This document shows, piece after piece, positions 46,633 through 60,516 of a stretch of 64,000 bases of DNA. Source of the stretch: Druceiella hillmani (taxonomy: Eukaryota; Arthropoda; Insecta; Lepidoptera; Hepialidae); contig JAYKKI010000003.1 in NCBI GenBank assembly GCA_039881145.1, forward strand, positions 5,098,501 through 5,162,500, read 5' to 3'. Each line of letters begins with the position of its first letter. The stretch's first letter is position 1. Under the pieces are notes generated by a model. It saw only the letters and a list, made by a program, of their open reading frames with translations. It had not been told where the DNA came from and searched no databases. A program made the translations under genes and the position numbers.

Positions 46633-49576
46633 GCTTTTTGTAAAATGGACGCCTCAATTTCTTTTGCAATAATATGTCTATCTACAATAATATGTCTATA
46701 TATCCAAACGAAAATAGTACAAATGAGTTATATATACGTCACACTGCTAATGAAATATTTTACTACATATCCACTACTAATGAAATATCTCGTTCAATAA
46801 TAATAATTTTGCATAATAATAAATCTTTCTTACATATGATTTTTAAACTTTATCTAAAAATATTGTTATTATAATTAATTAAGCCAGTTTTCGAGAAAAA
46901 ATATCAACTGTAACTTTCAAAATATAACTTTTTCCTAACTGCTATGTAACTTTAAACCAGAGGACCCTTAGATCACTGGTTCTGTCTTTATATTGACAAT
47001 CACCATAATTGTAGTGATTACTTTTATACATCAAGAATTCAGCGCTCTTAATTAATGGAAAGATATACGGTTATACAAAAAAAGTATCGCAAAGTGGATG
47101 TTCAGGAACAAAAAATTATTAACATCTTCTGTTTAGGTGATGCTTACAAGCAAAGGATTACAATCAATTGCTTGTAATAAAATCGTCTTTTAAGTGATAT
47201 TGCTATAATTCCTGCTCTATATTATAGTGTAAGCAACAAATGAACTGTAATAAAGCAACTGGAAAAACAGAAAAATATCAATTAGTAAATAAAAGTGCGG
47301 TTTTGTTCGTGGATAAGCAATTGAATTTCCTCAGAACTACACTCGAATATATAGAATAATTATCCTTCTTCTTTAGCCGCTCTGACTTTGGACAATGCTT
47401 TTAAAAAAATATCCCTTTTGGAAATTTGATAAGACATATCGAAAAAGTATACATTGGATACTTTTTTTTCGCGAGTTCCTAGTTTGCAAGACAATATTTG
47501 ATCCTCGAATTAATATAAAATTAAGTGTCGTTCCAAGGCATAAACTATGTATTTTTATTCATTTTCTTCCGTAAGTTTTTTATGTAGTTTATTAGCTTTT
47601 AGGTTCTAAGTTTGATTAGTTATTTTAATAGCGGTTTTGTTTATTTACATGGTTATTGTATTGTTGCATATTTTATTAACGTCCTTTTTTCGTCTCTTGT
47701 AAAATTGGTGAAACTGAACATTTATGGAATCTCATCGATATCCGTCCATTCGTTTCTTACAGACATTCGTTTCACCGAGGAAATTATATCGGAAATCATT
47801 TTTCTTGGATGTAAAATTTTAAAATTAATACAGAGATAAATTATAATGCTCAATATTCTAATTAGAGGATAAATTCTTCAAGGATAAAGTCGGGGTGTAA
47901 TTTGGGAAATGAAAGAAATATTTCATGGTTATCGCGTAGAGTGTCAAAAGAAAAACCTTTCTCAGAAAAAATAAATAAAAAAGCGACAGCTTAAAATAAG
48001 TAAGTAGTGGCAGCTTAAAAATTGCTGTCACTACTCTTATCATCAAAAAATAATAAAAAATCATGAATTTTGCCATTAATTATATGAGAATTAGGACTTA
48101 ATTCAATAGGATTTTGTTCGAAAATTGTAATACGCGGATAAGCATACTTCCAACTTGCGCAGTACGACCTAGAAAATTTTTCCGAAGTGCCACCACTGAG
48201 CATTATACGATTGCAATATTATAGAGCATAATCATATTTGAGTTACTGTGTGTGATCATACTGCGAGAGAAGGATTGGGTGGCTTGTACTATATCTGTAG
48301 CATAATTAGTTAGATCTTACTCAGCTATATTATTTATGTGTGGGATTCCATTAATATTTCTATTTACATCTCGTGAAAGTAAGACAGTAATGCAAGACAG
48401 AATAAAAGATCGAAGGAGAGAAGACATAACAAAGAATTGTTTAGCTATGAATGGATACAATATAAATTGTTTAATATTTCATAGATTACGCTCCTCTCTA
48501 CAAACTTCAAAATGTTTACTAAATAGGTCCGTTATCTTGTCTTTAGGGAATTGAAAAGATATTCTTTCGAAAAATGTTAGTTCAGCTTCGTTCTTTGAAG
48601 GAAATAATTATTATAAATTTGTGAAGTGTTTTATTATCTACTAATTATCGTTTTTATCACTAATATTTTCTAGTGTCAAAATAAAAAAAAATAAAAGACT
48701 TACAAATTTATGATTCGCATATAGTATACTAAAACAGTTAAAAAATATCAGCATTTCAACAGTATGCATACGGCGAGAGAGTCATCCTTATAAAACATAA
48801 ACCATAATTAAATTCAAATTAATATCCATTAAGTTTCCAAAGTTTTATTTTTCCAGGTTCATATAAAAAGTTAAGCCTAATTTGTCATCACCTCCTTCCA
48901 TCCTCATTTAAGTTACACAAGAGTAGTCATTTGCGTTTATTCTTAAGTTCAAACCCGGTGTATAATTAAAACAATTCAAATAAATTCGAGTTCTACATAG
49001 ATGAAAATGAACTTCAACTTATTACAATTATTCGAGGTATAACACCGTTTGAATTTTTCCTATTGATCAATATACGTATACCAAAATTTCAGCATCTCCT
49101 AGTAGTATTTCGGGCAAAAATTAAAACAAACTGTACTATCGTCTGCATATTTCAAACATGACTTTTTCATATATTTTTTACTGGGCTATATTGTTTCAAT
49201 ATTGTTATCCATCATCCTCTTAATTGTATTTATAATTGTAACACAGCGATGTCAACTTAATAAATGTTTTTAATCCAGAAAAGTATCAATGCAATGAAAC
49301 TGAGTCACAGTTTCATGTTCTTCATGTAGCAGTTTCAAACTAAAGCTATCGCAAAATTCTTTGCTGAATACATGGATAAGGAAAATAGCGGACGTCTTAT
49401 ATTCGATATCTATCCAATTACCTTTTTACTCGCATGCTAGATGCAATAAAACTGTTTGTACTTTCCAACTCATCAAATACGTCGGAGTTCTTTAAGTGAA
49501 AGTCGAAAAAAATTTCGAATTCCTATGTTTTTCGTACTAAGTAATATAGACAAGACATTTTTAATACATTACTTAC
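46633..49576. other. AT-rich noncoding stretch
   Basis: A 12-bp hairpin with one mismatch (AGTAGTGGCAGC with GCTGTCACTACT) lies at 48,003-48,035. No gene recognised. Intron, if the minus-strand gene is real. Confidence 0.45.
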
Positions 49577-49647
49577 CTTCTTTTAGTCAATAAAAAGAGA
49601 ATTGATAAAGTCCAGTTCACGATACACTTAGGTATATTAACTTCCAT
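49577..49647 (-). CDS. Candidate first coding exon of a minus-strand gene
   Basis: ATG in good animal context (AAACATGG) opens MEVNIPKCIVNWTLSILFLL and TKR, then ends with two bases at a near-perfect donor (GAAG|GTAAGT). The hydrophobic run TLSILFLL could be a signal-anchor or signal peptide core, so the product may be secreted or membrane-bound. A TATAAA lies 54 bp upstream. Joining to the 65-bp segment at 44,187-44,123 keeps the frame (codon AG|T, serine), with an intron of about 5.4 kb. Without splicing the frame stops at once (TAA inside the donor). I recognise no family. Confidence 0.4.
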
Positions 49648-49695
49648 GTTTATAACATTGAACTTGGGCGCAAAAAATTCTTACGGCTCTATGGC

Positions 49696-49701
49696 TTTAT
49701 A
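49696..49701 (-). promoter_or_regulatory. Candidate TATA box of the minus-strand gene
   Basis: TATAAA on the minus strand, followed by GCCATAGAGCCG. A start site 30 bp downstream would leave a 5' UTR of about 20-25 bases, including part of a minimal upstream frame (ATG TTA TAA). Confidence 0.3.
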
Positions 49702-50688
49702 ATATGATAAAATCTATATAAATATTAGAATTTATGTGATATTAATTGTTAAAGCGTCTAAAAATATCTAAAAACTATTCATCGCGGTTAAGTTCAATTA
49801 CAATTCTCTTACTCACTCAGCACCTAGCAAAGCTCTATATGACTAGGCTGCCTTTTCTCACTACTTTTTATAGTAAATTTTTTGAAGAGGATCTTATTTA
49901 CAATAATTTTTTTTGGCATTTTATTTTCCGTAACAGATAATATTTTATTAATTTTATTATGCTATCACGAATTGGGATGAGTTGGTGAAATATGTGTGAA
50001 AATTAAAATTTTCGGTTTCATGAAAATTGAAAGTAATGATGCAACTGATGTAATGCGGGGAAGAATAAAAAATCACTGCATTTTATGCTATGAAATATGC
50101 TCAGTCTCTCGATGAGTATTCCGTCCGGAATCAAAAAATGTAATTTTGATATTTGTCATTCATTTTGATATTTTTCAAAACACAAAATAACCAACTTTTG
50201 CATGCGGCTTCATACGTATGGATTTTTTATTAAGGCTGCAAGATTTACATCTAGGTTTTGAACTTTTGTGAGACATTTATTTAATATACACCTTTCGCCA
50301 AGTTTTCATATTTTATATCACTATATGTTATCCAAAAATAAACACCGGGTTCGATCTTAGAAGATTTACATTTTTTTTGGTTAAAAAACTATATATTAAT
50401 TAGAATTATGAATTATGTACACCAAAAAACTTTCGGGAAACTCTATCCAGACGTTAAGATACAATTGAATAAAAACATTATGAACAATAATAACCATTCC
50501 AAATTTTTTACCATTTTGTTTCTTGACTACAAAATTATTAGATATCAAAAAAGAGAAGAAAGAATAAAATTTTGTAATTTTATTAGTAGTAACCATAACT
50601 CAATAATTATGCTAGTCGATTCAATGTATTTTCACCTTATGCCTTGCGCATTAGTGATGCAATTTTTTAATTGGCAAAAAAAAATATT

Positions 50689-50690
<2 letters not shown>
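49702..50690. other. AT-rich noncoding stretch
   Basis: Nothing recognised. The 129-codon frame at 50,408-50,797 is lengthened by the following microsatellite. Confidence 0.45.
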
Positions 50691-50755
<65 letters not shown>

Positions 50756-50772
50756 GTACATACATACATATA
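50691..50772. repeat. (TA)n and (TACA)n microsatellite
   Basis: About 60 bp of TA dinucleotides followed by short TACA units. Confidence 0.95.
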
Positions 50773-51062
50773 TTTCTCATGTCGCCGTCTATTGTAGTTA
50801 ATCCATTATTATTGACATATAACCAAATGCTATGAAAAAATTATGAAAAAACAGACAAATTTTGTAAATTTTGTTTTTAATATGTATCATAAGTATGTAT
50901 CATAATCGCAAACAACTATACATATTTAATTAAATATAAACCTGCTTTAATATGTGCCAAATTACATAAAAGTGTAGTGTGATATCGACATAAATTCATT
51001 ATTTTGGTATTACCCACTACAGCTTTTAACTGCTATATTGTTTGATAACTTAAAATTAACCC
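50773..51062. other. Short noncoding spacer
   Basis: Nothing recognised. Confidence 0.5.
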
Positions 51063-51215
51063 TCGTGTGTGTATTTTGGTATGCGTGTGCGTGTGCGTAT
51101 GCATGCGCGTGCGTGTGTGCGTGTATACGTGTAAGTGTGTATGTGTGCTTGCGTGCGTGCAAGTGTGTGTGCGTGTAAATGTGTGTGCGCGCGTACTCGC
51201 TCGTTTATATGCATG
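51063..51215. repeat. GC-rich (GTGCGT)n tract
   Basis: Degenerate GTGT, GTGC and GCGC units, the second such tract in the window. Open frames across it on both strands are artefacts. Confidence 0.9.
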
Positions 51216-54200
51216 TATGTATTTCTTAGTGAATTGTTTTCTGAGATAATGAATTTTCGTGACATGATTATTAATAAACATTGGTCAGTTTTGATTTTAC
51301 TTTAATTAATGTTGAAAGTTACACACATATAACAATGAAGCTTTTCATTTCTACGGGAGTGGGCATGAATTCCCGCAGTGACATGCGTGTACATGAGGAA
51401 CAATTACCTAGGATGATATCAAATAATTGATGAAGATTTGTATCTTTTATAATTTTAATTTATATTCATCTTTTGGTATTATTTTTGAACTTGACATGCA
51501 TTTTTATTTGTTGCTTGAATAACTTGCCCGTTTTTTGACTTAGTACTTTTTTAAAATTTCAGTAAACAATCACTTCGTATGATTTATCGAACAATTAACT
51601 AAAATAATTTTTACATTTCTTACCATCAGAATTTGCTTATATATTAAATAACAAAAATTATATACCATAGTATGTACAATAAGCATGTAGAGGTGAAATG
51701 ACTGACAAATCGTAAGTAAGAGAAGACTCAGTAATCAATTACTTAAAAAAAACTTGCATCAAAATTTATCACTCACTCGTGACACCCTTACGTGAAATTG
51801 ATCTAAGTACACAGCTTTATTATTTTAGATTATTTATTATCCAATATTCAACCTGTTTTTATTTCCCTTTATGTAAGATTAATAGAATAACGACATTACG
51901 GACTTAATAAATTTTAACCAATCTATGTTTCCAAGTGACCACGGAATCTTATGTCTTTTAATAAATAACTTAAGAGACGATATTCACATAAATTGTTTAA
52001 ATATATTTTTCAATTCAAGTATAAATTACAAGTAATCAACAATTCTGTATCCCTGTGGAAAGTTCTGCACCTTCTACTTTACTTACATCTTTAATTATTA
52101 ATCAACACACATGTCATACGACCAGATTTACTAAAGCCAACAAACCACGTTTTCTGAAACAAACGAAAATTTTGTATTATTAATTTATTTAGGATACAAA
52201 AATTTATCAAATCTTCGTAACAGTATTGTATTGAAAATACTACTAAATACAAAAATTTAAAGTATAAAAATCAGAGGATGGTTTTAGTGTATTTTTAACA
52301 CAAAATCAGTCATACCGTTTTTACCACGTCGACATAAATAAAACATTTTCGCTATTGGCTTCATCGCACTGAATAAACACTTAAGTTTAGATCTGCAAAA
52401 AACCGTAAATACAAAACCACACACACGTATATCACTGTATGTATATGTATACCTTTATAAAGTGAATTCATATACCTTGAAATAATAATAGACGTTTTTG
52501 GCAAAACACCTTCTTTACTTTTTGTATGACGCTAGCTGTCATAATTCAACATTTTTCAATCGAAGTATTTATTATTAAAATTGACACACATCAATTCAAA
52601 TTAATTTTGTTCTAACTAGTAATCGATTGAAAACTATCGAGCAACTCGATAAGCCAATCTCTGGAGCGGTCTCTGAAGCAAAAAAAATATCACATCATAA
52701 AATGACACATCTCGCAATATCGGGGTAATCAATGTCAGAGAAAATAAGACACACAAATAATTTAAACATTCATTCTTGAAAATACGCATAAATATGAATG
52801 ACAAAAGTAAAGTATATTTGGTCTACTCCAACATATATTGCGATCATTCCATAATAAGCACCTTATAGTAAATAGAGTATTAAGTTTATTAAAATATAAG
52901 TTAAGTAATATCTGAAACTAAAATTACTAAACAAAAAATTGCTCTAGACTTTTTCCGCAAAAAATGCTTAATTGTTTAAAAGGATTTGGAAAATTGTAAA
53001 TAAATAGGAAATAATGCATAATTTTATTAACACCCATTTCCATAAAATACTTAACTTCATTATGTAAAGAACTTTCTTTTTGTTGCTGGTCACAAGTATT
53101 TGTTAATAATAATTAATAATTATCTCCAAGAAAAGTTTAATATTTAGCCGCTGACGATGAAAAGCGCTAATTGAGGTCATTCCAAATTAAATCCAGGCGC
53201 AAATTAAATTACATGACTATTGCGAACTATAAATACTCTTAATATCATATTAATTTTTTTTCTATTCGAGTTTATCCACTGAGTTTCTCTTTTTTCGCAA
53301 GGATAAATACTGTGGTTTCCTAACTTCTTGATGTTCATAAAATTACTATTTTCTTGTTATAATTTGTTTGGTTCATTAAATGAAATAAATTTATATTAAT
53401 ATTTCCACCACAAGAACATGTAAAGTATATCCAAGCGGATCATAAAGCAACCCATTGACAATAATTTTACAAATTTCTACGTACATTTAATATAAAACAA
53501 AATCGTGAAAACCGTTCATTTCTTCATCATAACAAAAATGTGGAAAAAATTGCACCTTTAGACCTTTCACCAATAAATCTTCAAATATATTTCATTTCAT
53601 CGCCTTTATAAGCAAAAAGCTTAAGGTTAATTTTTAATTAATTACTTCAAGATATACCACAAAATATCAGAGAAACCAAATTATTTCCGTAATCGTGGGC
53701 GACTGAATATCGAATTTTAACTAGAGATAATTACTATTACTCTTAACTCTAAATCATTATTTGTTACCTGCAATAGAAACAAATCCTTGCTGAAATGAAT
53801 TACTCCTTTAACGAAATTAGAATTAGGAAAAATTTGGTATTATTTTCCTAAGTGGGGTGTTCAGTTATTATCTTCAAAATCCTTTTAGTCCAATAAGCAG
53901 TTTTTTTTGCAAAAAATCTAATTTATGAAAATTTTACTAAAATTTTCCTAGTTTAGAGTAGAAAAGGAAGAGTTACGAAATAAAATGACAACGACTGAAT
54001 ATATATCGAAAACAGACATTTTTGATCCTGCTAGGAAATCCCGATGAAAAAACGAAAAGCTTCAGGCTTTTAGTGTGTTTTGGATCCCGTTTTTCAACCT
54101 GCCAGCTGGACGGACAAACGTAACAAACAACAAAGATTATTACAAATTTAACAAACAACAAACGCGTGAAAAGCTTTCCGATTATTGGTTTGCTCATAAA

Positions 54201-57200
54201 TAAAATCAAGTAATACAACATATAATCTTCGAAAGAATTATAATGTTAAGGACCATATAACTGAGTGAACAAACAACGAGTGAACTTAGCGAGTTGCTTT
54301 GTAATTTGCGATTGACCATTACTCAGTGTGATATTGAATCGAAATATTTCGATTTATTTTGTCTTGTGGTTTATTCTTTGTATTACATTTTCTAACCATT
54401 TCTTTTTACGGTATTTGCACATTTCCGACGCTTTGTGTAAATCTGTATATAGAGTAGGAAATTTTAAAGAATAAAATGATGACCTTAACATCGAGAGATC
54501 TGGATATTATTCCTACATGTGATTCTCTGAATTATACCGGGTAAAATATGAAGGAAATATAGTAATCCTCAATAGTTTTCGAAAAAATCACTCTCAATTT
54601 TGCAATTACAATGAAAAATAAATTATATTTTTACAAGAGCCCGCTTCGAATGCTGCTCATTTGAAACACATAACCAACTATGGAAACAATAGAAACGTTC
54701 TATGTTACACTAATGTACAGATGTAACTACATCCGATTTATTGAGCGATTTATTCATAAGTGGGGTTCTGGGTATCAAACTAGGTAGAAAATGTTAATCT
54801 ATCGACAATTCACAACTGTTTCTGAAAAAAATATAACTTTTCATAATACGTATATTAGAATTATTGTGTCATAAAAAAGTACAATTTTAAGGTGTTATTA
54901 AATTTTATAGAGAAATAATGGATGTTTACCTATTAAAAATGTAGTTTGTTTAATAAATCTATAGATAAATCAATTTTATATCACTGCTTAAATGAAAATG
55001 CTTAAAAATTTGAGAGATTTATGTAATTTTCATAGAGTCGGTTGTCAATTGAAATATTTAATTTCTTTTTTCATTAAAAATGAATACAAATATTTTAACT
55101 TTCAACCCTTCAAGTGCAAAGCTTATTTCACCGCTGTGTGTATTGTTTTAAACTCTTTTACTGACGTTTCCTATTACTTTACCGTATTATTTCATTAAAT
55201 TTTTAAATTTTCTCTCCAATTTAATGACATATTTTGTAATATAAAATATTTTGTTATCTTAAACCAAAATGATCACTGCTTTCTAATAGATTTTAAAAAA
55301 ACGCAGGGGATATTAATTCGTGGTATTGTGTATGTGATATTAATTTGTGGTTAATTGGTAGACCAAAGCAATCGAACCATTCAGTAGTCATAAAAATATG
55401 ATATTATGTAATTTATTTTCAAATATATTTCTCATAAATTACCAGTTTAGTTTCTGTGCATCTGTAATAAAAGAAACATATTCATTTCAAAATTTATGTA
55501 AATTTATTTAAAAAAATGTAACTGTACTTCTAATTAATCTTTTAAAAATGTCTCACTTTTTATCGTAAAGTAACATATTTAATATTAACAAGCCTTTTAA
55601 TCTGCATGTTCTTTATTTCGTTGGTTAACAAGTTCACCTAAGAAAGCCAGATTTGATTTAATTTTAAATTCTCAGTCATAGACGATCATTACTTTTAATA
55701 CACCCTAAAAATATGCTTTAATCAGAATGAGGAGACGGTAGTATCCTGTAGGGGATAGTGAGTGAATGGGTGTTTTTAAAGGCAAGTGTCGTGAATAAGT
55801 ATGAATCACAATGGAGTCTGTCTGTAAATGTACATTCAGGTATGCAAGTATACATATGATCTTTTCAAGATTAATTAAATCCGAAGGGAGCATTTATTGA
55901 TACGGACTTTTTATTTGATAATTCCTAGAAAAACAAAAAAAAATTGTCTCATTTTCGAGTTCAGAAATTCTTTTCCACCTTGGGTGAGACGATGCTGAAG
56001 TTTTAAATCCATATCCTACAAAAACGAAGAAAAAACTTGTTGAATTGACACTGAAAATTACTATTCGTTGTAGTCCATATTTGGTACCTATTGTTTTTAG
56101 TTTTATACTGAAAAGGAATTTTGGTGGTAAACATGAACAACTGAATATTTTCCTATATTAGACAGTTATTTACAAACCGTGGGCCTATAGCAAAGAAAGA
56201 TAACTGCCATGTCAATACCATTGCTATGGTTATATTTAAGGACCGTACTTAAGGTATATGATGTATTACTCAGAATATATCATAAATATATGCATTTTAT
56301 TTAAATATATATTTAACATGGTGTAAGTTATAAGGTACAATGAAATATGTTATACTTGCCAGTTCAAAGTAATTCTTCATTGCGGCCTGTCATTTTATTA
56401 GTTGATGTAATAAAACGATCGATGACAAGCCAAATATTTAATTAGGGATATCCATATTAAGGTTTTATACTACTATAACATCAATGATGTCTTAATTCCT
56501 ATTATTAGTTCTTTTATGTTAGAATTTCCGAATTTATTTTAACTAATTGAACCTTGAAAAGTTTGCTTCAGAGAAGTTTTGCATAGCATATATTACAAAA
56601 CTGTTGGAAAATGCTCTACATTAAGACAAAATTACATATTTAAGTAAAGATAAAAATACGCAATTACTATAAATAGGTAAAAATGGCTTCATTTTCAAAT
56701 GGGAGATTCGCGAAATGATGTTTCACTTAAATCCATTACCACTGGGTTTGAGTATAATTTAAATTTGTATTGATTGCATTTTATTTTTGTATTGAATAAT
56801 GAACAGTTATGTCTAGTTTTACATTTTAGCCAGAGTGCGCAGAAATACATAGGTTATTTTAACTAGGGCTAGGTGTATTGAAGATTTACAATATATGCTA
56901 CATACTTTAAAAAGAAGTTTTTGATTAAACTACTTTCAATATTCACTGCAAAATCTTACCCACATTTAAGAAAAAATCCATATTTGATATTTAGAGTAAC
57001 TCGTAGGGAAAATGAATTTTTCAAAGTTAATATTTCAAAGACATAAATTATTCGCGTCCCATAACCCTTGAAACTAATTTTGTTGTCCAAAATGCCACAT
57101 AACACCATTGTTTTGTATGAAAATCGTCCTGTACTTTATTCTCGTCTAAATCGGATTTATAATAAATTTTTTTGCAAATAAATTATCTAATCTATCAATG

Positions 57201-59584
57201 CCACATGTAATCTACGCGTAGCGATGGATTAGATAATGATAGATTAGGTAATGATTGTTGACTCATCAACCAGATTTATTTATTACGATTTTTTTTGTCA
57301 GGTTGTCATTATGGTTAGAAAATTTTCCTTTAAAGCATTTTCTCGTTAAATGTCCTCTTCGACCAAAAAGGTTTTGTTAATATTGAGAATTTCAAATATT
57401 TAGTCGGATAATAAAACTTCCTTTACTATAATTGTATAAATAAATTTGTACCTTTGTAAAAAGTTTAGAAACATATTAATTATTATATAAATAATAATTT
57501 CCTATAAGCAATGGAGTAGGTGAATAATATGCCTGGCGATTATAGATTTGAATTCTCTAAGAAATATATAGGCTTCCGTGAATATGATTTCCTAATGTAA
57601 ATTCCCTTTTAAGTTAGTATTAGTGCTTTCTCTCGATTTATTTTGGTAATAAGTGCTAACTAAATCAATTAAAAATTTAAATTTTAAAATATTTTATTAG
57701 TCAACTGAGCTTTAACAGCGCAGAACAATTTTTCTTTCATTCACATGTGGTATTTTTATTCAATAGGAACTTTGATTTTGAGAAAACACATGAAATGGGA
57801 ATTATAAGCTTATTGATGGTTAATATTTTGGCGAAAAAAAAATTTGTGATTGATTTAACTGAAAATTAATGCTTCCGTGAAAAAAAAATATTTTATTTTG
57901 GCAGAGATCTAGCAAACTCTATTAAATTCTTTTAAACTATTAAAATTACTGAAATTGAATCAAATCAAAGAATATTTTCTGAATTGTACATTGTTTGTAA
58001 TGCATAATTTAAATATTGTTCATTGTAAATGAGGAGTGACAGAATAAATTAAAATTAATTTCGTGTCTATAAAAAAAATTTATCATATCTTATTGTAATC
58101 AGTTTATAATAATGAAAAATCCAATTATCTTTAAGAGATCTTGAATAATTTTACTAAGTTCTATTAATCGGAGACAAAAAATAAATTTAGAATTTATGCA
58201 ATAATTAAGAATCATAAATAATTCAAAAATGTATCTACGATATTGAAGCTCTAAAACATTTATAGTACCAACGTTTTTTTTGTTATGTATGTTTCAATTT
58301 ATTTTTACTAAATATAGTACGAGTTTAAATCCGTCACCAAAACAATCATATTAATAGGACTGTTTTATGGAAACATAAGTTTATTAAATATGCTAAATGG
58401 AATTAATTTTGGCCCAAAAATATTTTTTCACTTTCTTTAATTGATAGGTTACGAACGAATATTTAAATGGTACCGAATGATATCATAATAATAAATACAT
58501 ATATAAGATACTGTATCGTTTGACTGTAAAATATATGTTGAATAGAAGATTTAACATTGTATAGACAGAAAAACTAAAGAAACAATTTAACGTAAAAAAT
58601 AAGCATAATAATGTAGTTTTTCACCGCTGCTAGGAAATTATTAAAACTGTATTAGTATCAGCGTCGTTTCTAATTTTCGAAGCTTTTTGGCCCAATCTCT
58701 TAAATTATAAAAGGAGTTACATAGAAAAAACATATATGTAACAAAACGAATTATTCTTATGTATAAAAGCGGTTATGTGAAAATTAAATACAGTGTCAGA
58801 TCTGTGAAAAGAGAAAAAAAATTATTTTGTGTATATCTCCCAACTTAAATTGCTAACAAATTTATTGGTTTTATTTAATGTTTTACATTAGTTTCCAATC
58901 ATGTAACTTTGTGTTCACACATGATTAATAATTACTTCTATCAGAATAATATGAACCTGGGTTTGAAGCGAAAATACTTAATTTATTAATTTTCCTAATA
59001 CGAAAAATGAAAAATAACACTTTTGATTTTACAATAAAAATGAGGAAACACCAAAAGTTTTAGCATATTTTGCATTACAGACGTCGGTTTGGTAACAAGA
59101 GTAATGAAATTTTCTCTGCGCTTATGTTATCCTGATAAATATTCACGCTGTTGACAAGTAGATATTAATTTAATACTGTTGCGAGATATTACTTCCTTCT
59201 AAGATGATTAATAAACATGTCACAATTTATCAAGAAAATCTGTGTATATATCCTAACATCGGTGGTAGATAAAGGCAAGAAGCCTGGGGTGATGCTAATC
59301 TCCAGATATACACGCGTTCAAATCATAATTATATATTATAAACATGTAATTTTATGAGAAATAAATATGACACTAAAATTTGTTTATTTTTATTATTTCA
59401 TATTTGATTACAGATATAAGAGGAGACTGTAGATGATTTTTGAGCAATAAATTTCCCCGAAAATAGCATTTCATTTATTTAATCACATTACACAACTTTA
59501 TCCATACATTATGGATAATCTGTTTATAACGATAAGAAATTAATGTAATAACAAAATTTAGACTTTCATATTAATTATGAATAC
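51216..59584. other. Long AT-rich noncoding stretch
   Basis: I see no recognisable gene or element in these 8 kb, apart from the inverted repeat at 57,182-57,237. Frames at 53,973-54,221 (-), 54,992-55,198 (+) and 55,705-55,893 (-) have no recognisable family. Confidence 0.4.
57182..57237. repeat. Nested inverted repeats
   Basis: Outer arms 57,182-57,196 (ATTATCTAATCTATC) and 57,223-57,237 pair with one mismatch. The spacer contains the palindrome CTACGCGTAG at 57,212-57,221. A direct partial copy of the arm (GATAGATTAGGTAATGAT) follows. Confidence 0.8.
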
Positions 59585-60345
59585 AAAATACATAAAAACT
59601 GAAAAAAAATAACGACGACACATTTCAATAAATTTATTCTCACTCATCATGAACAAATCACACTTGAGTAGGACCGCCATCAGGTAGTTGAGCAGTTGAA
59701 TACCATGGGAAACTAGAGAGTACCGATATAATTCAGTTCTAAACTATGGTTTAGCAAAAAGGCGATTACTAAGTGAGCGCAGGAAATTATGAGGTGCCAA
59801 GAATGATGTTATTTTATAATACAGGGCATATAATTTTTCATTTTGATAGCGAGAAGATACATTTAATACAGCGCATCGTGTCTTCTGAGTTGCAGAGAAA
59901 GGAAACTTAGCATATCCAATAGCAAAATTGATAGGAAATAGCATGTGAAGTAACCATACTATCGTATGTATAGATATCGGAGGAACGTCTTTTACACACG
60001 TTCAATCATAAAACTATACTTAGCTTCGTCCAAAGAATGGAACCAGATTCTAATAGAGCCAGATTTTATTTGACTATAGTGTACAGCAAGTAAATTGATG
60101 AAATAGATTGAAAATCCTCTAATTTATGCAACACGAACTAAACACCAATGCAATTTTTGAAACGATTTTTTGCTACATCCGCCATATGCCCACGAAACGT
60201 CAATTGCAAATCAAATCTGACTCCCAGATGGGCGAACTCATCCAGACGATGCAGTGAGACCTCGCTTATATTTTGACTTTTCTTGATTTATTTTGTATTT
60301 AATGGGAGCGTGTGCTCGACTGTATCTCACTATTGAGCATTTATT
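59585..60345 (-). pseudogene. Non-LTR retrotransposon reverse transcriptase, C-terminal remnant
   Basis: Reading the minus strand from 60,345: LNINKCSIVRYSRAHAPI (after the missing YADD region), RLDEFAHLGVRFDLQLTF and RGHMADVAKNRFKN, which matches the thumb-region block D-LGV-FD-LTF-H of jockey/CR1/I-type enzymes. ISSIYLLY follows, then a frame from about 59,944 with LFPINFAIGYAKFPF, TRCAVLNVSSRYQNEKL and ITSFLAPHNFLRS. The end reads GIQLLNYLMA. Several stops and at least two frameshifts break it. The catalytic YADD should lie above 60,345, where PLE repeats now stand, so the PLE copies probably inserted into or next to this element. Confidence 0.7.
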
Positions 60346-60403
60346 TGCGTTAATTTAAAAACATTAATATGTTCTCTTTAGATTATTCAGGTAGATTATT
60401 CAA

Positions 60404-60516
60404 GTGGGCTATTAGCAAGGATCTGTGCTAATAGCCACCTGAATATGTAGTACAACGAAACATAGATCGTGGTAAAGAAATTAAAGAAAGTGGAAATAAT
60501 ACTACATCATAGACTG
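60404..60516 (+). repeat. PLE terminal-repeat copy A of the nest
   Basis: Carries the hammerhead-like motif at 60,435-60,472. Helix I (CCAC with GTGG) and GAAA are kept. The core reads CTGAATA instead of CUGANGA (G8 lost), and the helix III closing pair is broken (C with A). A perfect 11-bp stem (GGCTATTAGCA, 8-nt loop) at 60,407-60,436 overlaps helix I. The copy meets copy B tail to tail near 60,517. Confidence 0.7.

Noticed and set aside
50408..50797. 129-codon plus-strand frame
   Set aside because: The final third is microsatellite; the rest shows no motif.
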